Shown here piece after piece: positions 9,317 to 18,790 of a DNA stretch of 64,000 bases; the stretch's first letter is position 1, and every line of letters starts with the position of its first letter. Origin of the DNA: Balneolaceae bacterium (GTDB lineage Bacteria; Bacteroidota; Rhodothermia; Balneolales; Balneolaceae); assembly GCA_017643365.1 (NCBI GenBank), contig JAEPNO010000005.1:163375-227374 (forward strand), written 5' to 3'. Both the position numbers and the translations under genes were made by a program. The notes beneath the pieces are model-generated. The model did no database searches. It was not told where the DNA came from and worked only from the letters and a program-made list of their open reading frames with translations.

Positions 9317-10548
9317 TTAATTAGCCGTTTGGACTTTCCATTTTCGCATCACTAAGTATGCACCCACTAATGAAATGGCACATAAAAGAGAACCTGCAAC
9401 GAACGCAGCACCCGGAAGCACAAATGGTGCTTGATCGGAAGTAAAATATCCAAATAAGCCGGTCATCATAGGTGGACCAATAATCGCTGTTAAGCTGATC
9501 AAACTGGTGAGTGCGCCCTGTAATTCGCCTTGTTGATTGTTCTCAACGCGTTTGAGATGATACCTTGCAAAGCAGGTCCTGCAAATCCGCCTAGAGCAAA
9601 TGGAGCAATCATCACCAAAATCACCCAACCGCTGGGAGCAAACGCAAAGCCTAGAAATCCAACCATGTAGAAAATCAAACCGATATACACCGATTTCTGT
9701 TCGCCCCATCTTGGAATAACCACTCTTGTTAATCCACCTTGGACTATGGCCACGCAGATCCCAACAATGCCCAACGAAAAGCCAACCATAGCTTCGTTCC
9801 AATCAAATCGGAACATGGTGAAGTACGTCCATGTACTTTGGGTGGCGTGATGCGAGAGATACAAAATGAAATAGATGACTACCAATCCCGAAATTGCTGG
9901 AAACTTCTTCACTTGAAGTAACGATCCTAGCGGGTTCGCTCGCTTCCAATTAAATGGCCGTCGGTTTTCTTCGGATAATGATTCCGGTAAAATGAAATAT
10001 CCGTACGCACAGTTGATAAAAGCTAAGGCTGCGGAAGCAAAAAATGGAATTCTTGCGCCGTATTCACCCAACAACCCACCAATTACCGGACCTAAAATAA
10101 ATCCCATCCCAAAAGCCGCGCCGATTAACCCAAAATTTTGGGCTCGTTTTTCAGGCTCGCTGATGTCGGCAATGTACGCTGTTGCTGTTGTGTGAGATGC
10201 TCCAAAAATTCCGGCTACAATTCGTGCACCGAACAACCAGTAAATAGTTGGTGCAAAGCCTGTAATGATATAATCAATACCAAAGCCGGCTAAGGATAGT
10301 AAAAGTACCGGACGTCGACCAAACCGATCGCTTAAACCGCCCATGATTGGCGCGCAAAGAAATTGCATCCCTGCATACACAAACATGAGCCAACCGCCAT
10401 AAATAGCAGCTTTTCCGAGTCCTTCGCCTGTTAATTCCATGATAAGTGCTGGAATTACAGGTATAATGATTCCCAGCCCGATGGTATAGAGTACCACGGT
10501 GATGAATATAAAAGTAAGGGCTGCTTTTCTGGGTTCTTTCTTGCTTAT
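9317..10548 (-). pseudogene. Tetracycline-type MFS efflux transporter, disrupted
   Basis: Two overlapping frames together make one complete 12-helix MFS protein of the TCR/TetA type. The first (to about 9550) covers IIIPVIPALIMELTGEG, FGRRPVLLLSLAGFG and the next helices to GGFAGPALQGIIS; the second continues with KRVENNQQGELQGALTSL to the stop at 9317. One base is missing at the T-run 9551-9553 (four expected), so the protein is out of frame after helix 9 or 10. The N-terminus reads ISKKEPRKAALTFIFITVV where family members start MSKKEP: the start would be ATA at 10546-10548, with no ATG nearby (a GTG at 10497 would cut helix 1). The Asp normally found in helix 1 (LLD) is Tyr. Three lesions point to real decay, although a sequencing error could explain the single-base loss. 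Confidence 0.75.
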
Positions 10549-10619
10549 CGTTTAAAAATAAGCACCAATGATAGGGTTATTTTGCATGGAATGATTGCCT
10601 AAATTCAGCCAAAAACTCG

Positions 10620-11168
10620 ATGGTTAGAAAATTATCCACCAAAGAAATTCTACAAGAAAATCTATCGCAAACACCGCCGAAAGGAATGGAGCATGTAAAA
10701 GTGGTGCTGCATAACATCCGAAGTATGCACAACGTGGGTTCTGTCTTTCGATCCGGTGATGCTTTCGGAATCTCAGAGATCATACTTTCTGGCTATTCCC
10801 CCACTCCACCTCGAGATGAAATCACCAAGACGGCGATTGGCGCCGAAGAGTTTGTGGATTGGCGGTTTGTTGAGGATATCCTAGCTAAGCTTTTAAGGCT
10901 TAAATCGGATGGCTATACGATTATTGGCCTTGAACAAACCGATTCCAGCGTATCTTTGTTGGATGTGCAATTCCAAACGGATCAGAAAATATGTATCGTA
11001 ATGGGAAACGAAGTATCAGGAATTGATGCTGATCTTTTGCCTTTAATAGATACTTTTGTTGTTATCCCACAATTCGGACAAAAACACTCGCTAAACGTTT
11101 CTGTTGCGACCGGGGTTACCTTTTATGCAATTCTTGATAAATACTATAAGGCGGGCTCTGAGTCCTAA
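10620..11168 (+). CDS. TrmH/SpoU family RNA 2'-O-methyltransferase
   Basis: A 182-residue SPOUT-fold enzyme that transfers a methyl group from S-adenosylmethionine to a ribose in rRNA or tRNA. The three SpoU motifs are present: motif 1 NIRSMHNVGSVFRS near residues 33-46, motif 2 IVMGNEVSGI near 130, and motif 3 IPQFGQKHSLNVSVATGV near 148-165, which form the knotted cofactor site. It has no N-terminal extension to identify the target nucleotide. Divergent from the decayed pump gene, and 20 nt before the mscS-type gene. Confidence 0.9.
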   Translation: MVRKLSTKEILQENLSQTPPKGMEHVKVVLHNIRSMHNVGSVFRSGDAFGISEIILSGYSPTPPRDEITKTAIGAEEFVDWRFVEDILAKLLRLKSDGYTIIGLEQTDSSVSLLDVQFQTDQKICIVMGNEVSGIDADLLPLIDTFVVIPQFGQKHSLNVSVATGVTFYAILDKYYKAGSES

Positions 11169-11188
11169 TTTCAATATAACTTCTCTTT

Positions 11189-12055
11189 ATGAACGACTTT
11201 ATTACCTCACTCTTCGACAAATTACAAGCTATTTTTGACCCTGAAACAATTGGTGCCTGGCTTGCCGAAGGTATTGTTAATTTATTGATAGCGATCAGTG
11301 TTTACGCCATTTTTTATCTGGTTTGGAGGATTGTACAATTTGCATCGAAATCTATTTTCTCGAGATCTAAACTGGATCAAACGAGTAGTATTTTTATTAG
11401 CTCTATTATCAAGTACACGATTCTTATTTTTGGAGCAGTAACTGCCCTGGATTCAGTAGGAATTAAGACGTCAGCCATTCTTACTTCACTGGGTATCGTA
11501 GGTTTAACCATTGGTTTCGCCGCACGCGATTCACTTTCCAATATCATCTCCGGAATCATCATTTTTCTTGATCGTCCTTTTGTAATTGGTGATTTGGTTG
11601 AGGTTGATGGGAACTACGGTAAAGTTGATCGTATCACATTAAGAAGTACCCGAATTGTTACGGTAGATGGCAAAATGTTGGCCGTGCCGAATGTTGATGT
11701 GATCAATAAAACAGTGAGTTCTTACACCAATTTCCCGCACCTTCGATTGGATGTTCAAGTTACTGTAGCTGTCACAGAAGATATCGACAAAGCGCGTTCT
11801 ATCTTGCTTTCTTTGGTTCAGGACGAGTCGATATATATGACCGAACCGGCTCCCACGGTAGTTGTTAGAGCATTAAACGATTACAACGTACTTCTGGAAG
11901 TTCGAGCGTGGATTCACAACGAAAGAGACCATGTTGCTTTACGATTCAATTTGCGTGAAAAGATTTTCAAAGCCTTTAACGAGCATAAAGTGGCTATGCC
12001 TTTTGAAACATTCGCTATTGAACCATTAAAGATTTCGATGGAGTCTGCCAACTAG
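11189..12055 (+). CDS. MscS-type small-conductance mechanosensitive channel
   Basis: A 288-residue inner-membrane channel opening on hypo-osmotic shock. Three membrane segments lie in the first 125 residues; the pore-lining third helix reads TSLGIVGLTIGFAARDSLSN, containing the Gly/Ala-packing pattern and the conserved hinge. The cytosolic beta domain follows (RPFVIGDLVEVDGNYGKV, then RIVTVDGKMLAVPNVDV). Length equals that of E. coli MscS (286). Probably co-transcribed with the methyltransferase gene 20 nt upstream. Confidence 0.93.
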   Translation: MNDFITSLFDKLQAIFDPETIGAWLAEGIVNLLIAISVYAIFYLVWRIVQFASKSIFSRSKLDQTSSIFISSIIKYTILIFGAVTALDSVGIKTSAILTSLGIVGLTIGFAARDSLSNIISGIIIFLDRPFVIGDLVEVDGNYGKVDRITLRSTRIVTVDGKMLAVPNVDVINKTVSSYTNFPHLRLDVQVTVAVTEDIDKARSILLSLVQDESIYMTEPAPTVVVRALNDYNVLLEVRAWIHNERDHVALRFNLREKIFKAFNEHKVAMPFETFAIEPLKISMESAN

Positions 12056-12130
12056 TACAAAAATTGATGATTAGATAGAATCCGTAAATGTTCGACTTCT
12101 GTGGTTCATCAACCTCATAAAATTTTCTCC

Positions 12131-12160
12131 TTGCCAAATCTTTAAAACCGCTTATTTTTA
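12131..12160 (+). promoter_or_regulatory. Promoter of the abgT-type gene
   Basis: TTG at 12131-12133 and TATTTTTA at 12153-12160 are separated by exactly 19 nt, matching the -33 (TTG) and -7 (TAnnTTTG, last base off) boxes of Bacteroidota housekeeping promoters. The start codon is 30 nt further on. Confidence 0.6.
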
Positions 12161-12190
12161 GCCGAAATTCTAACCAATCAAAAATCATAG

Positions 12191-13747
12191 ATGAGTACGG
12201 AAGCAGCCAAGCCCACACTATTCAATCGTTTTTTAAATGCAATCGAAAAAAGTGGGAATAAGCTTCCCGATCCGGCCATTCTCTTTTTGTATTTGATGCT
12301 GTTCGTATGGGTGCTTTCTGCACTTTTAGCACCCATAGATTTTGGCGAAGTGCACCCTCTCACCGGTGCCGAACTTCGTGTAAACAGTTTGCTAACCGGA
12401 TCTGCTCTAGCCAATTTTCTGGCAACTATGGTCACAACTTTTACGGGATTTGCACCATTAGGAATCGTATTGGTTGCTATGCTCGGTGTTGGTGTTGCTG
12501 AAAACTCCGGTTGGATTGATGCGGGCTTGAAAAAGCTCCTCAATGTAACCCCAAAAATGTTACTCACGCCGATGTTAATTTTCATCGCGATTGTCAGCCA
12601 TACCGCTGCTGATGCAGGTTACATTCTTGTTATTCCTTTAGGCGGAGTGATATTCTACGCTGCCGGCCGACATCCACTTGCCGGAATTGCCGCTGCTTTT
12701 GCTGGTGTATCGGGTGGATTTTCAGCCAATTTCATTCCCTCAGCCATCGATCCACTCATCATGAGTTTTACGCTTGAAGCCGCAAGGATTTTGGACCCTG
12801 AAATCGCTCTTAATCCTCTTAACAATATCTACTTTACAGGAATCTCTTCCATTTTGATTGTATTAGTTGGATGGTTTGTAACCGATAAAATTGTCGAACC
12901 ACGTCTTGCAAAAACAGTTGTTGATGGCGACGAAGAAGCGATGCCTCAAATGGAAGATGTATCCGACAAAGAAAGTCGTGCTTTCTGGATGGGATTTGGT
13001 GCAATGATTCTTGGAATCGTTGGATTGATTGCTTGGGCTATCCCGGCCGATTCTGCTCTTCGCGGACCAGATATGGTTGATCCGAATGTGATGTCGCTTA
13101 CCTCTTTCAACGCACCACTGATGCAAGCCATCGTGCCGCTTATTTTCATTTTCTTGTTGATTCCCGGCGTGGTTTACGGCGTTGTATCTGGCAAGTACTC
13201 CAGCTCGAAAGATATGATCGATAACATGTCGAAGTCGATGCAAAGCATGGGTTACTACATTGTAATGGCTTTTTTCTGTGCGCTTTTTATCGATGCATTT
13301 GCCACATCAAACATCGGACTATTGGTGGCTCTTAAAGGTGCTCAATTCCTTCAATCGCTTGCGCTACCGGGACAAATAACCATCGTTGGAATTATCATTT
13401 TGAGTGCTTCGGTTAATTTATTGGTTGGTTCAGCATCGGCTAAATGGGCGCTTATTGCTCCGATTTTCGTCCCGATGCTCATGCAATTGGGAATCTCTCC
13501 TGATTTAACTCAAGCCGCTTATCGTGTGGGTGATTCCGTTTCGAATATCATTACTCCACTGTTGCCTTACTTCCCATTAGTAGTTGTATTCTGCCAGCGA
13601 TACGTTAAAAACACCGGTATCGGAACCCTCATTTCGATGATGATTCCATACTCCATTATTTTCGGAATCGCATGGACCATATTCTTGCTTGTATATTGGT
13701 GGATAGGAATTCCGCTTAGCTTCGAAGCGAGCTACGTATATCCGTAA
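12191..13747 (+). CDS. AbgT family transporter
   Basis: A 518-residue inner-membrane protein of the AbgT family, whose members import p-aminobenzoyl-glutamate or export sulfonamide-type antimetabolites by proton coupling. The N-terminus carries the family's GNKLPDPAILFLYLMLFVWV. Other conserved parts are GVGVAENSGWIDAGLKK near residue 100, SHTAADAGYILVIPLGG near 136, GVSGGFSANFIPSAIDP near 174, and SASAKWALIAPIFVPM and YRVGDSVSNIITPLLPYFP near 415-460, the two re-entrant hairpins. Which direction it works cannot be told. Single gene behind its own promoter. Confidence 0.92.
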   Translation: MSTEAAKPTLFNRFLNAIEKSGNKLPDPAILFLYLMLFVWVLSALLAPIDFGEVHPLTGAELRVNSLLTGSALANFLATMVTTFTGFAPLGIVLVAMLGVGVAENSGWIDAGLKKLLNVTPKMLLTPMLIFIAIVSHTAADAGYILVIPLGGVIFYAAGRHPLAGIAAAFAGVSGGFSANFIPSAIDPLIMSFTLEAARILDPEIALNPLNNIYFTGISSILIVLVGWFVTDKIVEPRLAKTVVDGDEEAMPQMEDVSDKESRAFWMGFGAMILGIVGLIAWAIPADSALRGPDMVDPNVMSLTSFNAPLMQAIVPLIFIFLLIPGVVYGVVSGKYSSSKDMIDNMSKSMQSMGYYIVMAFFCALFIDAFATSNIGLLVALKGAQFLQSLALPGQITIVGIIILSASVNLLVGSASAKWALIAPIFVPMLMQLGISPDLTQAAYRVGDSVSNIITPLLPYFPLVVVFCQRYVKNTGIGTLISMMIPYSIIFGIAWTIFLLVYWWIGIPLSFEASYVYP

Positions 13748-13833
13748 TGACGAACGACCAATGAGCAAAGACGAACGTTGATCTCTTTACTTTTCATTTG
13801 CAAGCAAAGCGAAGCAATCTCAGTATCGAAAAA

Positions 13834-14247
13834 TCAATCGTAAATGCTCTTCACGTAGCTAGAAAGCTTGGTCGTTGACAATCCCCGAACCAAGCGTTCG
13901 TCGGCTGAGTATAATATTGATTCTGTTAATGCTGCAGTTGATACATAAAGTGCATCACAATATGAAACTGGTAGTTGAGTGGCTATTTCGAATGCCTCAC
14001 CAGAAATTAATTCATGAGGAATTAATTCATACTCGCGTTCTTTTAACTCTTCAACCTTTAGGAGTGCAGACTTATAATCAATTTCTCGTTTTCGATATTT
14101 CTTTGTAATGATCGAAATCATTTCTATTGGAAATATCATCGGTTGATATAGATACTTAATACTGTGAATTAATTCTTGAACGATCTCTGTGCCTTCTTCA
14201 TAGAAAAGCACTTTTGCTATTACCGAAGCATCTAAAACAGCTTTCAT
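13834..14247 (-). CDS. vapC: PIN-domain toxin of a VapBC/FitAB-type module
   Basis: A 137-residue PIN-domain ribonuclease, the toxin half of a type II toxin-antitoxin pair. The four acidic metal ligands are in place: Asp6 (LDASV), Glu42, Asp98 (YCDALYVSTA) and Asp116 (SADERLV). Its start overlaps the antitoxin stop by four bases (ATGA), as usual for such pairs. Codon and base usage do not stand out from the neighbours. VapC-family toxins cut tRNA or rRNA; the target here is unknown. Active-site residues are complete, so the toxin is probably functional. Confidence 0.88.
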   Translation of the reverse strand: MKAVLDASVIAKVLFYEEGTEIVQELIHSIKYLYQPMIFPIEMISIITKKYRKREIDYKSALLKVEELKEREYELIPHELISGEAFEIATQLPVSYCDALYVSTAALTESILYSADERLVRGLSTTKLSSYVKSIYD

Positions 14248-14483
14248 CGACTGTCTCTTAGTTCACGAATATAATCAACACTATCAGAATGTTTAACGCC
14301 GGTTGCTTTGTATTCTGCAATAGTTTCTTTAACTAAATTCTTGAACTTTGTTAAATCGTGACCTGCATGTTTATCAATCATTTCATGCAATTCTGCTTGC
14401 AACGAACGATTGTTTTCTGCTGCTTTCGACTTAAGCTTTTTGAGAGTTTCTTCGTCGATATTTCGAATGAGTATATCAGGCAT
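14244..14483 (-). CDS. vapB: FitA/VapB-type antitoxin (ribbon-helix-helix)
   Basis: A 79-residue protein starting MPDILIRNIDEETLKKLK, the beta strand and first helix of a ribbon-helix-helix DNA-binding fold, with AENNRSLQAELHEMID completing the second helix, as in FitA-like antitoxins. The C-terminal tail (residues about 50-79, ending with VDYIRELRDSR) is the part expected to plug the toxin active site. First gene of the pair, behind a perfect palindromic operator 17 nt upstream of its start. Confidence 0.87.
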   Translation of the reverse strand: MPDILIRNIDEETLKKLKSKAAENNRSLQAELHEMIDKHAGHDLTKFKNLVKETIAEYKATGVKHSDSVDYIRELRDSR

Positions 14484-14499
14484 AAGATTTGGCTTTATT

Positions 14500-14518
14500 T
14501 GATATCATAATGATATCA
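14500..14518. promoter_or_regulatory. Palindromic operator of the toxin-antitoxin pair
   Basis: A perfect inverted repeat, TGATATCAT-A-ATGATATCA (two 9-bp arms around one base), lies directly upstream of the antitoxin start. Ribbon-helix-helix antitoxins of this class repress their own operon by binding such palindromes, so this is the likely binding site. Confidence 0.75.
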
Positions 14519-14676
14519 CATGCAATCTAAAGTTTCCATTAGAATTCAATGTTCGATAAAAACTGATATTAACACAGTTGCCGAAGTTGGATCACCAAAA
14601 AAATCATTGCCTGATCACTCAACATTGACCCATCCTTTCATTATCTTCGCCCACCTGAACTATTCATAAAGCAGAC

Positions 14677-16710
14677 ATGCACGATAAGAAAAAGATTTTA
14701 GTTACAGCGGCACTACCCTATGCAAACGGTCCATTGCATTTAGGTCATTTGGCCGGAGCTTATTTGACCCCGGATTTGTATTGCCGTTTTAAGCGATTAA
14801 AAGGCGATGATGTAGTATTTATTTGTGGATCGGATGAACACGGCGTTCCGATCACAATTGCTGCTGAAAAGGAAGGTGTAAACCCCCAAGATATTGTAGA
14901 TCGATATCACGAAATGAACAAAAGTGCATTCGATCAGTTTGGAATCTCCTTCGATTATTATGGACGAACTTCATCGAAAGTGCATCGCGAAACATCCCAA
15001 GAGATTTTTACCACGCTCTATAATAAAGGCTTCTTCAAAAAGAAGACCGAAAAGCAATTGTATGATGCCAAAAAGGACATGTTTCTTCCCGATCGATATG
15101 TGAAAGGAACGTGCCCAAATTGTGATTTTGAAGAAGCATACGGCGATCAATGTGAAAACTGTGGTACTTCCCTATCGCCTACCGAATTGATTAATCCGGT
15201 AAGTGCATTATCAGGTGAAAAGCCGGAAGTGAAAGAAACCGAGCACTGGTACATGCCTCTTGGCGATATCCAGCCAAAATTTGAGGAATGGCTAAACACG
15301 CGCGAAGGCTGGAAACCGAATGTGTTAGGACAAGTTAAAAGCTGGTTACAAGATGGTCTGGCTGATCGGGCTGCCACTCGTGATCTTAGCTGGGGCGTTC
15401 CGGTTCCTTTGGATGAAGCCGAAGGTAAAGTTTTGTATGTTTGGTTTGATGCACCCATTGGCTATATCTCAGCCACCAAAGAATGGGCCACCGAACAAGG
15501 TAAGCCAGAAGTTTGGAAAGATTATTGGCAAAACGAAGAATGTGAGTTGTACCATTTTATCGGCAAAGATAACATCGTCTTCCACTGTATCATGTTTCCA
15601 ATTATGTTGATGGAACACGGCGATTATGTGCTCCCGAAAAATGTACCTGCCAACGAGTTTTTGAATCTTGAAGGCAAAAAGCTCTCTACTTCTCGTGGCT
15701 GGGCTGTTTGGTTGCACGAATATTTAGAAGATTTTGAACCGGACTTGCTTCGTTACGCGCTTGGCACTACCCTTCCCGAAAGCAAAGATTCTGATTTTTC
15801 TTGGAAGGATTTTCAAGCACGGGTAAACAACGAATTGGCAGCCGTATTGGGCAATTTTGTATTTCGTGCGCTTTCGTTTACAGGAAAATTTGCCGAGGGT
15901 AAAGTACCTGAACTGATTGATCCTTCGGAAACCGATTTAGAAGCGCTGAAAGCAATTCAAACTCAAAAAGACAAGGTTTCGGCTGCATACGACGCGTTTA
16001 AGTTTAAGGAAGCCATTCAGGAGAGCTTGAACCTGGCTCGGGTTGGTAATAAATATTTCACAGAAACTGAGCCTTGGAAGACTCGCAAAGACAATCCACA
16101 AGCGTGTAACAATACGTTGTATGTCAGCAATCAAATTTGTGCAGCGCTATCTGTGTTGATGGAGCCGGTACTTCCTGATTCGATGAAGAAATTACGTGCA
16201 CAGCTAGGCATGAATAATGAGATCAGTTGGGATCAGATTTCAGATGCAATGATTCCATCAGGAACAGATGTTAATGCCGGAGAAGTGTTGTTCACAAAAG
16301 TTGAGGATGACCAAATCGAAGCTCAAATAAGACGACTCGAAGAACGCGCAGCCGCTAACGATCCTGCCAGTAATTATCCTCCATTAAAAGATAATATCGA
16401 GTTTGGGGATTTCATGAATCTCGACTTGAGAGCAGGTGAAATTTTAGCTTCAGAACGTATTCCAAAGTCCGATAAACTACTTAAGCTTCATGTTGATATC
16501 GGCATCGAAACCAGAACCATTGTTTCAGGTATTGCCAAGCACGTTGATGAGTCGACCGTTGTTGGACAAAAAGTATGTGTGGTAGCAAACCTATCCCCCA
16601 AAAAATTGATGGGAGTAGAAAGCAAAGGAATGATTTTGATGGCCGAAGACAGTGAAGGGAATTTGAAGTTTGTCGAGACCGAGGCTGAAAATGGAAGTTC
16701 TATCTCCTAA
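14677..16710 (+). CDS. metG: Methionyl-tRNA synthetase with C-terminal tRNA-binding domain
   Basis: Charges tRNA-Met. The 677 residues have a class I catalytic core with HLGH at 21-24, a zinc knuckle with Cys146/149/159/162 (CPNC ... CENC), and KLSTS at 335-339 in place of KMSKS. The anticodon-binding helical domain follows, and the last about 110 residues form an EMAP-II/Trbp111-like tRNA-binding domain (FGDFMNLDLRAGEILASERI ... NLSPKKLMGVESKGMILMA). That is the long dimeric type. The 3' end overlaps the start region of the debranching enzyme gene. Confidence 0.97.
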   Translation: MHDKKKILVTAALPYANGPLHLGHLAGAYLTPDLYCRFKRLKGDDVVFICGSDEHGVPITIAAEKEGVNPQDIVDRYHEMNKSAFDQFGISFDYYGRTSSKVHRETSQEIFTTLYNKGFFKKKTEKQLYDAKKDMFLPDRYVKGTCPNCDFEEAYGDQCENCGTSLSPTELINPVSALSGEKPEVKETEHWYMPLGDIQPKFEEWLNTREGWKPNVLGQVKSWLQDGLADRAATRDLSWGVPVPLDEAEGKVLYVWFDAPIGYISATKEWATEQGKPEVWKDYWQNEECELYHFIGKDNIVFHCIMFPIMLMEHGDYVLPKNVPANEFLNLEGKKLSTSRGWAVWLHEYLEDFEPDLLRYALGTTLPESKDSDFSWKDFQARVNNELAAVLGNFVFRALSFTGKFAEGKVPELIDPSETDLEALKAIQTQKDKVSAAYDAFKFKEAIQESLNLARVGNKYFTETEPWKTRKDNPQACNNTLYVSNQICAALSVLMEPVLPDSMKKLRAQLGMNNEISWDQISDAMIPSGTDVNAGEVLFTKVEDDQIEAQIRRLEERAAANDPASNYPPLKDNIEFGDFMNLDLRAGEILASERIPKSDKLLKLHVDIGIETRTIVSGIAKHVDESTVVGQKVCVVANLSPKKLMGVESKGMILMAEDSEGNLKFVETEAENGSSIS

Positions 16711-18739
16711 AATGGCGGCTATTAAACTCAAAGAGAGATCAACCCGAACCATCGATTTTAACAATTACTCACTTGGCTACACCATTCTGAAAGACGGAAT
16801 TGTCTTTCGATTGTATGCGCCGAAAGCCGATCAGGTGAAAATTGTACTGTTCGAGAATTTTGAGCACCTTTACGGAACCGAATTTAACATGCTTAAAGGC
16901 GAGGATGGAATCTGGAATTACTTTTGTCCTTCGTTGGAGTTAATCGATACCTGGTACGCGTACAAGTTGAATAAAACAGAAGATTCGGCTTGGTTTCAAG
17001 CAACCGATAAATATGTGGCCGATCCGTACAGCAAGCTGGTTACTTCTCGAAATCATTACCTTGGATTCGCGAAAACTAAAATAATCGAAATCCCTGAATT
17101 CGATTGGGGGAATGATGAATTTCAAGCACCCAAGGACTTACGCGACTTAGTTATTTACGAGACGCATATTAAGGATATGGTGGCGCATCCATCCGCAAAA
17201 ACCTATGTTCAAGGCGTTTACAATGATTTTTGGCAAGCTGAAGTGGGCGGAATCAAACACCTGAAAAAACTCGGTGTAAATTGCGTTGAGTTTCTTCCTC
17301 TTCAGAATTTCGCATATTTCGAACCACCATTTGGCACCACCATTTCCTCGGGTTTAACTAATACATGGAATCATTACAGCAAGAATTATTGGGGGTACAT
17401 GACCTCCTTTTTCTTTAGTCCCGAAACTATTTATGCATCAGACGGGAATCTAAAACATGGATCAGTTGTAGGGCGTAATATCAACGCCATCATTGAATTA
17501 AAAGAACTCGTAAAACGATTACATGCCGAAGGTATCTCGGTAATTATGGATGTGGTTTACAATCATGCTTCGCAATATGATTTGAATCCTTTGAAGTACA
17601 CCGCCAAAGACGAATACTTCCGGCTGGATGAGCACGGAAATTATCTAAATGACAGCTGGACAGGGAATGACATCAACACAAGTAATCCGTTTTCTCGGCA
17701 ACTAATTGTTGAGTCGATAAAGTATTGGATCGAAGAGTTTCATATTGATGGGTTTCGTTTCGATTTAGCCGGTATTATTGATTGGGAAACGGTGGATCAA
17801 ATCAAAGAAGAAGCGAAGAAAATCAATCCTAATGCCATATTAATTGCCGAACCCTGGGGTGGCGAATATAAACCGGCAGGATTTTCTGATCACGGGTGGA
17901 GCAGCTGGAATGATAAGCTCAGAAACGGTTTCAAAGGCTACGATCCTGTAAATGATAAAGGGTTAATTTTTGGCGGATGGCATCATGGGTGCAATCGATA
18001 TGCGCTCGAAAATTTCATCCGTGGCACGCTAAAAACCGGCGAGCATGGATTGTTCAGAACATCCGAGCATTCGGTAAATTACATAGAAGCGCACGATGGC
18101 TACACCCTCGGCGATTTCATTCGAATTGCGTTAGATTCATCAAAACGTGATCAAAAATTTGAGAATAAAAATGAAGTCACCAAACTCTCAAAAAACGAAT
18201 TAGCCATCGCAAAACTTGCAGCAATGGCGTTAATGGTTAGTCAAGGTGTGAGTATGATTCATGCCGGCCAAGAGTGGGCCAGATCGAAAGTAATTGAAGA
18301 CTCAACCGGCCTTGATCCCAGAAATGGAATGCTCGATCATGATAGCTACAATAAGGATAATGAAACCAATTGGTTAAACTTCAATGAGATTCAGAATAAT
18401 CAAGAATTGTTTGATTATTACCGTGAGTTGATACATTTGCGTTTGAAGAGTCCGGCACTGCGCAAATCTGACCCCGGAGCTATCAATTTTAAGGTTTACC
18501 TCCATCCTCTTCACATCACATTCTCAATTGATGGAAAAAGTGCGGAAGATCCATACGATTACTTTATTTCACTGAATTGCGACCCAAATTCATCCCATAA
18601 AATTGATTTACCCGAAGGCGACTGGAATATGGTTGCAAATGCAAGAAAATGTAACGTAAAAGGCATTCGCGTAATCAAAAATCAATTTCGACTCCCACCT
18701 AGCACAGGAGTTATACTTCGGCGGTTGCGTCTGAAGTAA
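16691..18739 (+). CDS. GH13 pullulanase/glycogen-debranching type enzyme
   Basis: Cleaves alpha-1,6 branches of glycogen or related glucans. An N-terminal CBM48-like domain (about residues 20-120, GYTILKDGIVFRLYAPKADQVKI) precedes the GH13 barrel. Conserved regions are DVVYNH, GFRFDLAG (nucleophile Asp358), LIAEPWGGE (acid Glu387) and YIEAHDGYT (Asp469), numbered from the chosen start. No signal peptide, so cytosolic. Three in-frame ATGs are possible: 16670, 16691 and 16712. I chose 16691 because GAGG lies six bases before it; 16712 would begin one base after the metG stop and gives 675 residues. The gene overlaps or abuts metG, so the two are probably co-transcribed. Confidence 0.87.
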   Translation: MEVLSPKMAAIKLKERSTRTIDFNNYSLGYTILKDGIVFRLYAPKADQVKIVLFENFEHLYGTEFNMLKGEDGIWNYFCPSLELIDTWYAYKLNKTEDSAWFQATDKYVADPYSKLVTSRNHYLGFAKTKIIEIPEFDWGNDEFQAPKDLRDLVIYETHIKDMVAHPSAKTYVQGVYNDFWQAEVGGIKHLKKLGVNCVEFLPLQNFAYFEPPFGTTISSGLTNTWNHYSKNYWGYMTSFFFSPETIYASDGNLKHGSVVGRNINAIIELKELVKRLHAEGISVIMDVVYNHASQYDLNPLKYTAKDEYFRLDEHGNYLNDSWTGNDINTSNPFSRQLIVESIKYWIEEFHIDGFRFDLAGIIDWETVDQIKEEAKKINPNAILIAEPWGGEYKPAGFSDHGWSSWNDKLRNGFKGYDPVNDKGLIFGGWHHGCNRYALENFIRGTLKTGEHGLFRTSEHSVNYIEAHDGYTLGDFIRIALDSSKRDQKFENKNEVTKLSKNELAIAKLAAMALMVSQGVSMIHAGQEWARSKVIEDSTGLDPRNGMLDHDSYNKDNETNWLNFNEIQNNQELFDYYRELIHLRLKSPALRKSDPGAINFKVYLHPLHITFSIDGKSAEDPYDYFISLNCDPNSSHKIDLPEGDWNMVANARKCNVKGIRVIKNQFRLPPSTGVILRRLRLK

Positions 18740-18790
18740 GCATAAAATATTTTACGTTGCTTAAAATCTAACATATTAGGAGATCATCAC

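Noticed and set aside
12178..12585. 135-codon minus-strand frame over the AbgT gene
   Set aside because: Antisense shadow of a well-supported transporter; no known motif.
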